In this document: piece by piece, positions 6,886 through 14,015 of the stretch
Numbering within the stretch: position 1 is the first letter of the stretch
How the letters are laid out: every line of letters begins with the position of its first letter
Assembly (NCBI GenBank): GCA_002351705.1
Contig: DEHC01000046.1
Coordinates: 1 to 32,167 of the forward strand
Direction: 5' to 3'
Source: Gammaproteobacteria bacterium UBA2810
GTDB lineage: Bacteria > Pseudomonadota > Gammaproteobacteria > Enterobacterales > Succinivibrionaceae
DNA: 32,167 bases
Program-made: the position numbers and the translations under genes
Notes under the pieces: generated by a model
Told to the model about the DNA's origin: nothing
What the model saw: the letters and a program-made list of their open reading frames with translations, nothing else
The model's database searches: none

Positions 6886-7986
6886 TTAGAAGTTGTAGAT
6901 TGCACCGAAGGTGAGCAGATCCTGGTGCGCATCCCTGTACGCGTCGCCTTCTCCGTCAGCGAAGTTGTCGACGTACTCAACAAGGAGCTGGGCCTGCTCG
7001 TTGATGTTCCAGGTGATGTTTCCGACAATCTGGTTCACAGCTACATCGCTGTCGCTGTTTCTCCACTGGTTCTTCATGTATCCCCAGTCAGCGGTGAAGG
7101 TGAACATCCCCTCAGGGGTGGTGTAGCTTGCAACGAGATCGAAGCCGTCGCCGCTGAAGGCGCAGTCCTCATCGCAGTACTTAACGCTGTCATCGCTCAT
7201 GTGATCGCCGGTGTTGAGTTTGGTGTGGTTGTACACGCCTGCGCCGTAGAAGCCAGGCTCACCGAACGCGCCGTAGTAGGCGCCGAGGATGGTCTCGGTC
7301 CTGTCGCCGGTGACGCTCTTGTCGATTGCCTTGTTGTACTGGTAGCCAGCGGTGAAGCCGAGCCCGATGGGGGTGTCATAGCTGAGGCCTGCGGATACGC
7401 CGTTCTTGGTGTTGTCGCCGGCATCGCGGAAGCGGTAGGAGACCGAGAAGCCGATACCCGAGCCGCCGAGATCATCAGCCTGGTACATGATGATTCCGTC
7501 CTGCCTGTTTGCGGCGCCAGTGTTATGGAGGTCAAGAGACGCGCCGTTTCCGGCAAATCCCCAGTTCTCGAATACATCGACAGGAGCAAGGGCGCGGTAG
7601 GCAGCCGGCTCCATGTGTCCGCCGAGGAGCTCGCCGTAGTCGCCGAAGCGCATGCCGACCCAGCCGTAGTAGACGTTCATGCGGTCATTTGCATCGATTC
7701 CGTCCTCTGCGGAGAGATCGTAGTAGATGTTGCCGAATGCGGTGAAGAAGTCATTTACCTTGGACTCGCCGCTCACGCCGAGACGGGCGGAGCCGATGAA
7801 TCCGGGATGGTCCTCGGCGTCAGTCTTCAGGGACTGGTCGACATAGCCGTAGCCGTTCATGACCTCGGCCTTGACGCGTCCGTAAACCGAAAGGCTTGCG
7901 CCGTCGGACTTGTAAACCTCTGCCGACATTGCTCCCGCTGAGTAAACAGCAGCAGCTGCGAGCAGTGCGATTTTCAGTTTGTTCAT
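6886..7986 (-). CDS. Outer-membrane general porin 5 (subfamily A) with Cys-containing loop
   Basis: A 366-residue porin starting MNKLKIALLAAAAVYS with signal cleavage around SAGAMSA (residue 22). I choose the ATG at 7986 over the adjacent ATG at 7989 because it matches the family start and has better spacing from AAGGA; a longer frame to 8088 has no signal-like sequence. It carries the GHMEPAAYRALAPVDVF segment, SYRFRDAGDN and a C-terminal IYNF. Unlike the other four it has two cysteines in a short acidic motif, CDEDC (residues 271-275), in a predicted surface loop. It starts 83 bp after the FeoB-associated gene on the same strand, so read-through from the iron-uptake unit is possible. Confidence 0.93.
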   Translation of the reverse strand: MNKLKIALLAAAAVYSAGAMSAEVYKSDGASLSVYGRVKAEVMNGYGYVDQSLKTDAEDHPGFIGSARLGVSGESKVNDFFTAFGNIYYDLSAEDGIDANDRMNVYYGWVGMRFGDYGELLGGHMEPAAYRALAPVDVFENWGFAGNGASLDLHNTGAANRQDGIIMYQADDLGGSGIGFSVSYRFRDAGDNTKNGVSAGLSYDTPIGLGFTAGYQYNKAIDKSVTGDRTETILGAYYGAFGEPGFYGAGVYNHTKLNTGDHMSDDSVKYCDEDCAFSGDGFDLVASYTTPEGMFTFTADWGYMKNQWRNSDSDVAVNQIVGNITWNINEQAQLLVEYVDNFADGEGDAYRDAHQDLLTFGAIYNF

Positions 7987-8008
7987 CATTTTTCCTTTTT
8001 TCTCTGGG

Positions 8009-8036
8009 TTAGTACAAATTCTTTCCTCTCTGTGAA
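8009..8036 (-). promoter_or_regulatory. Possible promoter of porin 5
   Basis: TTCACA, 16 bp, TACTAA on the minus strand in the short space behind the FeoB-associated gene. It would give a very short leader of about 16 nt, so transcription from feoB may contribute. Confidence 0.3.
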
Positions 8037-8069
8037 GGGGCTCTTCGCTGTCCGGGCCCCGGGAGAGGC

Positions 8070-8207
8070 TCAGTGGCACATCGGGCATCCGCCTGAGCTG
8101 TTGCAGTCAGAGCAGCAGGACTTCCCTTTTTTCTTCCCTCTGCGGATAGTCCAGAGGCTCAGGGAAAGTATTGCGATTAAGCCGAATCCGATTAAGAGAT
8201 CTGCCAT
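8070..8207 (-). CDS. FeoB-associated Cys-rich membrane protein
   Basis: A 45-residue protein with one membrane segment (about residues 3-20, LLIGFGLIAILSLSLW), a basic stretch (IRRGKKKGK) and a Cys-rich tail, CCSDCNSSGGCPMCH, with five cysteines and a terminal His. This is the layout of the small FeoB-associated Cys-rich proteins found after feoB in many anaerobes. Their role is not settled; metal handling at the inner face of FeoB or an FeoC-like function has been proposed. It starts 2 nt after the feoB stop codon with AAGGGG as ribosome site inside the feoB end, so translation is probably coupled. Confidence 0.85.
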   Translation of the reverse strand: MADLLIGFGLIAILSLSLWTIRRGKKKGKSCCSDCNSSGGCPMCH

Positions 8208-8209
8208 TC

Positions 8210-10399
8210 TCAGCCCCTTGCCGCAGCAGCGGCCTGAGTATTGATTTTTGCCTTCTTTTCCTTTCCGGTGTTCACGCCCCACGGGAGCCTGAAGCAGAGC
8301 AGCGCGACCATGGCGACGAGCACGAGAACGGCAACGAAGGTCCAGCCGGTGAAAGCTCCGGTTACGATCCAGACGGACATCTGGTATACGACCAGGGAGA
8401 CGAGCCAGGCGAATACGTTCTGATAAACGAGCGCGATGATTGCCCACTTCCTGGTGTCAAGCTCCTTCCACATGGTGCTCACAGCCGCAAGGCAGGGCGA
8501 GTTGAGGAGGTTGAAGAGCAGGAAGCTGAAGGCAGCCATGCTGGTCGGGAACATCTTGGCGGCAGCGCTCCAGAGCTCTGCGTCCTCCTCGGTTGCATCA
8601 GCGGCGCCCGAGAGGATGCCGATGGTGGAGACAATGCTCTCCTTTGCCGCAAATCCGGAGATTGAGGCAGCGACGGCATCCCATCTGCCGAATCCGAGCG
8701 GTGTGAAGATCGGGGCGATGAGGCCGCCGAGCCAGGCCATGATTGACTCCTCGGTGTCGCAGAGGCCGAAGGTGCCGTCATGGAAGCCGAAGGAGGCAAG
8801 GAACCAGATGATTACGCAGGCTGCGAAGAGGATGGTTCCGACTTTCTTGAGGTAGCCCTTGATGCGGTCCCACATGTGCATGAGGATGGTGAAGAAGGTC
8901 GGTACGTGGTAGTCAGGGAGCTCCATCACAAAAGGCTCGGCAGAGCGGCCGATGATGCCGGTGTGGCGGAGGATTACAGACGATACGAGCACCGCTACGA
9001 CGCCGATGAAGTACATGAACGGAGCCATCCAGACGGATCCGCCGAGGATGATTCCCGAGATAAGGGCGATAAGCGGGAGCTTCGCGGAGCAGGGAACGAA
9101 GGTCGCGGTCATGATGGTTGCGCGCCTGTCTCCGTCATCCTTGATGCTGCGGGCGGTCATGATCCCGGGTACGCCGCATCCTGAGGAGATGAGGAGCGGA
9201 ATCATGCTGCGGCCGGAGAGTCCGAAGCGGCGGAAGATGCCGTCGAGCATGAAGGCGATTCTCGCCATGTAGCCGATATCCTCGAGGATGGAGAGGAGGA
9301 GGAAGAGGATCATCATCTGCGGAACGAATCCGAGAACCGCGCCGAGACCGCCGATGACGCCGTCAACAACCAGGCTGACCATGAGCTCCGATGCGCCGGC
9401 AGCGGCGAGGTGCTCCGAGGTCCAGGGCATGATCCACTCGCCGAAGAGCGTGTCGTTGGTCCAGTCAGTGAACCAGGTGCCGGGGCCGGTTACTGCAATC
9501 CAGTAGAGGACGAACATGATGGCGAAGAAGATCGGGAGGCCGAAGATCCTGTTGGTGACGACCTTGTCGATCTTGTCCGAGATGGAGACTCCCCTTGAGG
9601 CGTTCTGGTGGAATGCCTCCTTCAGCATTCTGTCGATGAAGTCAAAGCGTCCGTCCGCGATCTGGGATACAGCGTCGTCGCCGAAGAGCTTCTCGCAGGT
9701 CTCGATCTGGGGCTCTGCGGCCTTTCTCGCGTCATCGCTGGCGCCGAACCTGACGATTCGCTCGTCGCGCTCGAACACCTTGACGGCCAGGAAGCGGATG
9801 TGGTCTATGTTCTGCGGCAGGGTCTTCTCGATGTTGGCGAGGGCATTCTCGACCGAGTCGCTGAAAATCCTCTGCTTTGCAGGGAGGAGCTTGTGCTCGA
9901 CTGCGTCGCGGCACTCCTCAATTGCCTTCCTGAGGCCCTCTCCGCTGATGGCGGAGACCTCAACCACAGGAACTCCGAGCTTGGCGGAGAGCTTCGGGAT
10001 GTTGATGCTGTCGCCGCGCTTCTTGACGACATCGATCATGTTGATGGCGATGACTACAGGGATGCCGAGCTCGACGAGCTGGGTCGTGAGGTAGAGGTTC
10101 CTGTTGAGGTTTGTTCCGTCAACGATGTTGAGGATACAGTCAGGGTTTCCGTCAACGAGATAGTCAGCGGCAACCACCTCATCGCGGCTGAAAGGGGAGA
10201 GGGAGTAGGTTCCGGGGAGGTCGATCACCTCAACCTCGCCTTTCTGGCATCCCTTGACGTCGAAATTGACAATTCCCGACTTGCGCTCAACAGTGACTCC
10301 AGGCCAGTTGCCCACGTGCTGGTGGGCACCCGTGAGGTTGTTGAACATTGTGGTCTTGCCGCAGTTGGGGTTGCCGGCAAGGGCAATGGTTAGTTTCAT
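8210..10399 (-). CDS. feoB: Ferrous iron transport protein B
   Basis: A 729-residue FeoB, the inner-membrane GTP-dependent Fe(II) importer. The N-terminal G domain shows G1 GNPNCGKT (9-16), G3 DLPG (60-63) and G4 NMID (120-123), followed by the helical guanine-dissociation-inhibitor region. From about residue 275 come the membrane segments with two Gate regions, including the conserved Cys-Gly motif GCGVPGIMTARS. I start at ATG 10399 because GGAG lies 7 nt upstream and the protein then begins right at the G domain; the longer frame to 10456 would include the operator. No feoA or feoC gene is adjacent. The promoter and overlapping palindrome at 10468-10510 suggest metal-dependent repression. 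Confidence 0.97.
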   Translation of the reverse strand: MKLTIALAGNPNCGKTTMFNNLTGAHQHVGNWPGVTVERKSGIVNFDVKGCQKGEVEVIDLPGTYSLSPFSRDEVVAADYLVDGNPDCILNIVDGTNLNRNLYLTTQLVELGIPVVIAINMIDVVKKRGDSINIPKLSAKLGVPVVEVSAISGEGLRKAIEECRDAVEHKLLPAKQRIFSDSVENALANIEKTLPQNIDHIRFLAVKVFERDERIVRFGASDDARKAAEPQIETCEKLFGDDAVSQIADGRFDFIDRMLKEAFHQNASRGVSISDKIDKVVTNRIFGLPIFFAIMFVLYWIAVTGPGTWFTDWTNDTLFGEWIMPWTSEHLAAAGASELMVSLVVDGVIGGLGAVLGFVPQMMILFLLLSILEDIGYMARIAFMLDGIFRRFGLSGRSMIPLLISSGCGVPGIMTARSIKDDGDRRATIMTATFVPCSAKLPLIALISGIILGGSVWMAPFMYFIGVVAVLVSSVILRHTGIIGRSAEPFVMELPDYHVPTFFTILMHMWDRIKGYLKKVGTILFAACVIIWFLASFGFHDGTFGLCDTEESIMAWLGGLIAPIFTPLGFGRWDAVAASISGFAAKESIVSTIGILSGAADATEEDAELWSAAAKMFPTSMAAFSFLLFNLLNSPCLAAVSTMWKELDTRKWAIIALVYQNVFAWLVSLVVYQMSVWIVTGAFTGWTFVAVLVLVAMVALLCFRLPWGVNTGKEKKAKINTQAAAAARG

Positions 10400-10467
10400 A
10401 TTCGCTCCAGAATTTTCTGACTGCGGCGGACAGACCGGGCAGCGTTTCAGTAACATGGATTCTGGCG

Positions 10468-10486
10468 TAATGTTAGCCTAACATAA
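10468..10486. promoter_or_regulatory. DtxR/IdeR-like operator at feoB
   Basis: The 19 bp read TTATGTTAGGCTAACATTA on the minus strand and match the DtxR/IdeR box as I know it (TTAGGTTAGGCTAACCTAA) at 16 of 19 positions, including the whole GTTAGGCTAAC core. It covers the feoB -10. A second, weaker palindrome GTAAGGCTTAC lies at 10500-10510, 28 bp centre to centre, beside the -35. This placement fits iron-responsive repression. A Fur box was not recognised here. Confidence 0.6.
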
Positions 10487-10498
10487 CAACAATTGCAA
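10470..10498 (-). promoter_or_regulatory. Promoter of feoB
   Basis: TTGCAA, 17 bp, TAACAT on the minus strand; predicted start near 10463, leader about 64 nt. The -10 lies inside the DtxR-like palindrome. Confidence 0.65.
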
Positions 10499-10650
10499 GG
10501 TAAGGCTTACAATACAAAAAATGTGATTAAAATCCGAGCAGCCAGCCGGTCATTATGGTAAAGGGATTCCGGCGCCGGAATTCAGGAAAGGAATAATGTA
10601 CTGAGATCTCTGCGGAATACGGCCGCAGTGCCGGAGCGGAGGGAAATGAT

Positions 10651-10674
10651 GCCGCCGGGCTTAATCCCGGCGGC
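10651..10674 (-). terminator. Probable terminator of dacB
   Basis: Perfect 9-bp stem GCCGCCGGG (10651-10659) / CCCGGCGGC (10666-10674) 12 bp past the dacB stop codon. The following minus-strand run is only weakly T-rich (ATCATTTCCC). Confidence 0.6.
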
Positions 10675-10686
10675 TGCTTATTGAAT

Positions 10687-12312
10687 TCAGTTTTTCTGTC
10701 TGACTGACGGCCTTCTGCCGTAATAGAGATCCTCGAGGATCGATTTCTCGAAATCGTTCCTCTGCTTCATGATTCTGCCTCTCCAGCCGTCCGAGCCGTT
10801 GTTCTTCGCGTAGGTGAGGCCGTTGTTGTAGATGACGAAGGGGACAAGCTCGCCGTTCTGGTCCACGACAAAGCCTGCGAGGTTCGAGACGTTGGCGATG
10901 GTTCCGGTCTTCGCGCGGACGTTCCCCTTGAGGACTCCCTGCACCACGCTGCCGCGCCCGCGGAGCGTTCCGGTGTAGGCAGATCTCGGGAGCGAGTTCA
11001 CTATATGGAGCTCGGAGTCGTGATCCCTGATGTAGGTGAGGATCTTCAGCATCTGGCGCGGGGTGATGAGGTTGTAGGACGAAAGTCCGTTCCCGTCCAT
11101 GAGGCGCATTCCGGTGAGCTCAATCCCGACCTTTTTCCGGAGGAAGCTCTTGATGAACGAGGTGGCGTTGTAGTAGGAGGTCGGGCCGCGCTTGGTGAAC
11201 CTGGCGGCGGTCTTCGCAAGTATGTCGGCGTAGAGGTTGTCCGACACCAGGAGCATGTGGCGGATCAGGGCTGATACCGGGAGCGACTCAACTGCTCCTG
11301 CGAATGCGGTCTTCTCGTAGGAGGGATGGGTCGAGTAGTAGACCGCCTCCGAGCTGATGCCGAGGCTCTCAAGGATGCTCGCGGTGATCTCGGTTCCGTA
11401 CTTCTCCGGATCGAGCACGGCGAACGACATCGGCCACTCGCCTGCCTTGTTGGCGCTGTTCTTCGCGACGCAGCCGTACATCACATACTTGTTGTCAAAT
11501 GAGGGAATCACCTCGAGGAGGCAGTTTTCCTCGGCCTTCTGCTTGCTGGTGAGGACCAGGGCGTGGCTTTCGACCTTTACCCCGGGGAGCTTCGCCTTCT
11601 CCGGGACTGCAGCGATTCCGCTTCCGTTGTCGGCGAGGACGGTATTGAAGCAGTTGTGGTTCAGCACGATGGATGATGAGGGGGCGGTGAAGCAGATCGG
11701 AAGATCATCCCAGATCCAGCCGCTCGCGCGCTCGTAGCCTGAGAAGGCGCTGGTGTCGAGTATGACGGAGCCCCTGACCCTGCTTACTCCCCAGCGGCTC
11801 TTTATCGAGCGGAGGAGCCCGCGGTAGGTGTCGATGGTGAGATCAGGCGCGCCGCTGAAGCGGATGATGATGTCTCCGTTGAGCGTGTTCCCCGAGATCC
11901 TGCGCTCATCGAGCCACAGCTCGGTCTTGTAGCGGTAGTCGCCGCCCAGCACTGACGCTGCTACGAGCGCCGTGATTACCTTCTGGGTTGAGGCAGGGGG
12001 GAGGAATGAGTCAAGGTTGTAGCCGTCTGCCGGGTATCCCGGAAGCTGCCAGGCAACGCCTGCCGTAGCCCCGTCAGGGACAATGGCGGCATTGCCGGCT
12101 GCGCCTGACGCGCGGAACTTCCCCGGGGCGGTGAATGACGCCTCCTGCGCCGTGCGCTTCGGTTCCGGGCGCTTGTTCAGCAGAATGCCGGTCTCGCCGG
12201 TGAATGACTGTGTGGCCTGTTCCTGGGCTGCCTGCGTCTTCGCTGCAGCATTCCCGGTGAGAAATGCTGTGCCGAGGACGAGCAGCGCTGCCCCTGCTGC
12301 CGTTAGCTTCAT
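10687..12312 (-). CDS. dacB: D-alanyl-D-alanine carboxypeptidase/endopeptidase (PBP4)
   Basis: A 541-residue periplasmic class C penicillin-binding protein of the DacB/PBP4 family (peptidase S13), which trims D-Ala and cuts 4-3 cross-links in peptidoglycan. Residues 1-24 are a signal peptide. The three active-site motifs are intact: STQK (108-111, Ser108 nucleophile), SDN (357-359) and KTG (468-470). The insert between motifs 1 and 2 has the family's usual size. About 80 residues separate the signal peptide from the catalytic core, a somewhat long low-complexity Ala/Thr/Gln/Lys linker. AAGGAGG lies 6 nt before ATG, a strong ribosome site. It is divergent from fabV. Confidence 0.95.
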   Translation of the reverse strand: MKLTAAGAALLVLGTAFLTGNAAAKTQAAQEQATQSFTGETGILLNKRPEPKRTAQEASFTAPGKFRASGAAGNAAIVPDGATAGVAWQLPGYPADGYNLDSFLPPASTQKVITALVAASVLGGDYRYKTELWLDERRISGNTLNGDIIIRFSGAPDLTIDTYRGLLRSIKSRWGVSRVRGSVILDTSAFSGYERASGWIWDDLPICFTAPSSSIVLNHNCFNTVLADNGSGIAAVPEKAKLPGVKVESHALVLTSKQKAEENCLLEVIPSFDNKYVMYGCVAKNSANKAGEWPMSFAVLDPEKYGTEITASILESLGISSEAVYYSTHPSYEKTAFAGAVESLPVSALIRHMLLVSDNLYADILAKTAARFTKRGPTSYYNATSFIKSFLRKKVGIELTGMRLMDGNGLSSYNLITPRQMLKILTYIRDHDSELHIVNSLPRSAYTGTLRGRGSVVQGVLKGNVRAKTGTIANVSNLAGFVVDQNGELVPFVIYNNGLTYAKNNGSDGWRGRIMKQRNDFEKSILEDLYYGRRPSVRQKN

Positions 12313-12340
12313 GTGGATCCTCCTTCAGAATGATAGCGGA

Positions 12341-12346
12341 ATTATA
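12341..12346 (-). promoter_or_regulatory. -10 element of dacB promoter
   Basis: Perfect TATAAT on the minus strand, predicted leader about 22 nt. No good -35 is visible at 16-18 bp. Confidence 0.5.
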
Positions 12347-12546
12347 AGCCCTGGATCACATTTTTGTCTTTTGGGTGGTTAAAATTTATCCAGTGACATG
12401 CCTTGTCATCTCTGTTGCGCGCTTTGTTCATGAATAATTCAGTCCGCCATCTCAGCCTCTGTTCATTGCAAACTGCAACTGGCAGATTGATTTTCGCGGC
12501 ATTATGCTGATTTTTTCGGACGTGCAGTCAAGCGCTGTCCGTTCTT

Positions 12547-12556
12547 ATGCTAGAAT
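12547..12556 (+). promoter_or_regulatory. Extended -10 of fabV promoter
   Basis: TATGCTAGAAT around 12546-12556 provides TGC plus TAGAAT; predicted start near 12563 and leader about 53 nt. The -35 is weak, as often with extended -10 promoters. Confidence 0.45.
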
Positions 12557-12615
12557 TGCGCTAATCAGGGCAGCTTCGGGCTGTCTGGCGTCGTCATGGA
12601 TGAAGAGCATAAATC

Positions 12616-13812
12616 ATGATAATTCAACCGAAAGTTCGCGGGTTTATCTGCACCACTACCCACCCGCTTGGCTGCGAGGCCAATGTAAAGAATCAGATCG
12701 CTTACGCCGAGTCCAAAAAAATACAGAACGGCCCTAAGCACGTACTGGTAATCGGAGCCTCAACCGGCTACGGGCTTGCCTCCCGCATCAATGCCGCCTT
12801 CGGCGCAGGTGCCGCCACAATCGGCGTCTTCTTCGAGAAGCCGGGCACCGAGAAGAAGCCGGGCACCGCCGGATGGTATAACTCAGCCTACTTCGACAAG
12901 GCAGCGAAGGCCGCAGGCCTTTACTCCAAGAGCATCAACGGCGATGCCTTCTCCGATGAGTGCCGCCAGAAGGTCATTGACATCATCAAGAAGGATCTCG
13001 GGACCATCGACCTCGTTGTCTACTCCCTTGCGGCTCCTGTAAGGAAGATGCCGGGAACCGGCGAGGTTGTACGCTCATCCCTGAAGCCTGTCGGGAAGAC
13101 CTACACCACCACCGCAGTTGACACCAACAAGGACGAGATCATCACCTCCAGCATCGAGCCTGCGACAGAAGAGGAAATCGAGAACACCGTCAAGGTCATG
13201 GGCGGACAGGACTGGGAGCTTTGGATCAGGCAGCTCGACAGCGCCGGCGTCCTTGCCCGCGGCTGCCGCACCGTTGCATACAGCTACATCGGCACTTCCC
13301 TCACCTGGCCTATCTACTGGGAAGGAACTCTCGGCTACGCCAAGAAGGATCTCGACAGGGCAGCAAAGGCCAACACCGAGGTTCTTGCGAACATCGGCGG
13401 ATCCGCCAATGTCGCTGTGCTGAAGTCCGTTGTCACCCAGGCATCCTCGGCAATCCCCGTCATGCCTCTCTACATTTCCCTCGTATTCAAGAAGATGCGC
13501 GAGAAGGGCGTTCACGAGACCCCGATCATGCACATCAACCGCCTGTTCCGCGAGTTCCTCTACTCCGGCAAGCCCGTCGAGACTGACAGCGAGGGACGCA
13601 TCCGCGTTGACGGCTGGGAGCTCTCTGACGACATCCAGAATGCCTGCAGGGATCTCTGGCCCAAGATCACCACTGAGAACCTCCGCGAGCTCACCGACTA
13701 CGATGAGTACAAGAAGGAGTTCCTGGAGCTCTTCGGCTTCGGCATAGACGGCGTTGACTACTCGGCAGACGTAAACCCTGTAGTTGATTTCGACGTTGTC
13801 GAGATGAGATAG
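12616..13812 (+). CDS. fabV: Trans-2-enoyl-ACP/CoA reductase FabV (NADH)
   Basis: A 398-residue FabV-type enoyl reductase, which performs the last step of the fatty-acid elongation cycle with NADH. The start MIIQPKVRGFICTTTHP and the following Gly-rich nucleotide site GASTGYGLASR are typical. The active-site Tyr-(8 residues)-Lys spacing characteristic of FabV is present in YWEGTLGYAK (Tyr234, Lys243). Length matches the family (about 395-400). FabV enzymes are known to be insensitive to triclosan, unlike FabI. No fatty-acid gene is adjacent. GAAGAG lies about 10 nt before ATG. A strong terminator follows. Confidence 0.96.
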   Translation: MIIQPKVRGFICTTTHPLGCEANVKNQIAYAESKKIQNGPKHVLVIGASTGYGLASRINAAFGAGAATIGVFFEKPGTEKKPGTAGWYNSAYFDKAAKAAGLYSKSINGDAFSDECRQKVIDIIKKDLGTIDLVVYSLAAPVRKMPGTGEVVRSSLKPVGKTYTTTAVDTNKDEIITSSIEPATEEEIENTVKVMGGQDWELWIRQLDSAGVLARGCRTVAYSYIGTSLTWPIYWEGTLGYAKKDLDRAAKANTEVLANIGGSANVAVLKSVVTQASSAIPVMPLYISLVFKKMREKGVHETPIMHINRLFREFLYSGKPVETDSEGRIRVDGWELSDDIQNACRDLWPKITTENLRELTDYDEYKKEFLELFGFGIDGVDYSADVNPVVDFDVVEMR

Positions 13813-13833
13813 TCCTTAGGTCAGGACATTGAG

Positions 13834-13860
13834 AAAGGGAGCCTTGCGCTCCCTTTTTTT
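13834..13860 (+). terminator. Terminator of fabV
   Basis: Stem AAAGGGAGC / GCTCCCTTT with loop CTTGC and seven Ts (13854-13860 overlapping the stem base), 22 bp past the fabV stop codon. Confidence 0.92.
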
Positions 13861-14015
13861 GTCTTTATGAAGCAGTGCGGGCAGTCTTGCCCTCAGCTCT
13901 TTCTTATGCAGCCCGCACGGCTCTTGATCAGCTCATTTTTGTAAAATGGCGGGTACAGGCAGCCGGAAGCCCGCAGCTTAATCTCAGAGGCCGGCAATTC
14001 ACCGGGAGCTCTTCT

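Larger units (their letters stand above)
12313..12615. other. Divergent control region dacB / fabV
   Basis: Only the two opposed promoters are recognised. The middle part (12400-12540) is AT-rich with no clear palindrome. Confidence 0.5.

Noticed and set aside
1629..7941. Long open frames on the plus strand opposite the porin genes, for example 1629-2498 and 6925-7941 (338 codons)
   Set aside because: They are exact shadows of intact porin genes whose biased codon use leaves the antisense frame open. They lack ribosome sites and recognisable domains.
13875..13918. Inverted repeat GTGCGGGC / GCCCGCAC before the IS4-like transposase
   Set aside because: It lies only on one side of the gene, so it is not a terminal inverted-repeat pair. 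A faint AAATGG match near both ends was also too short to define element borders.
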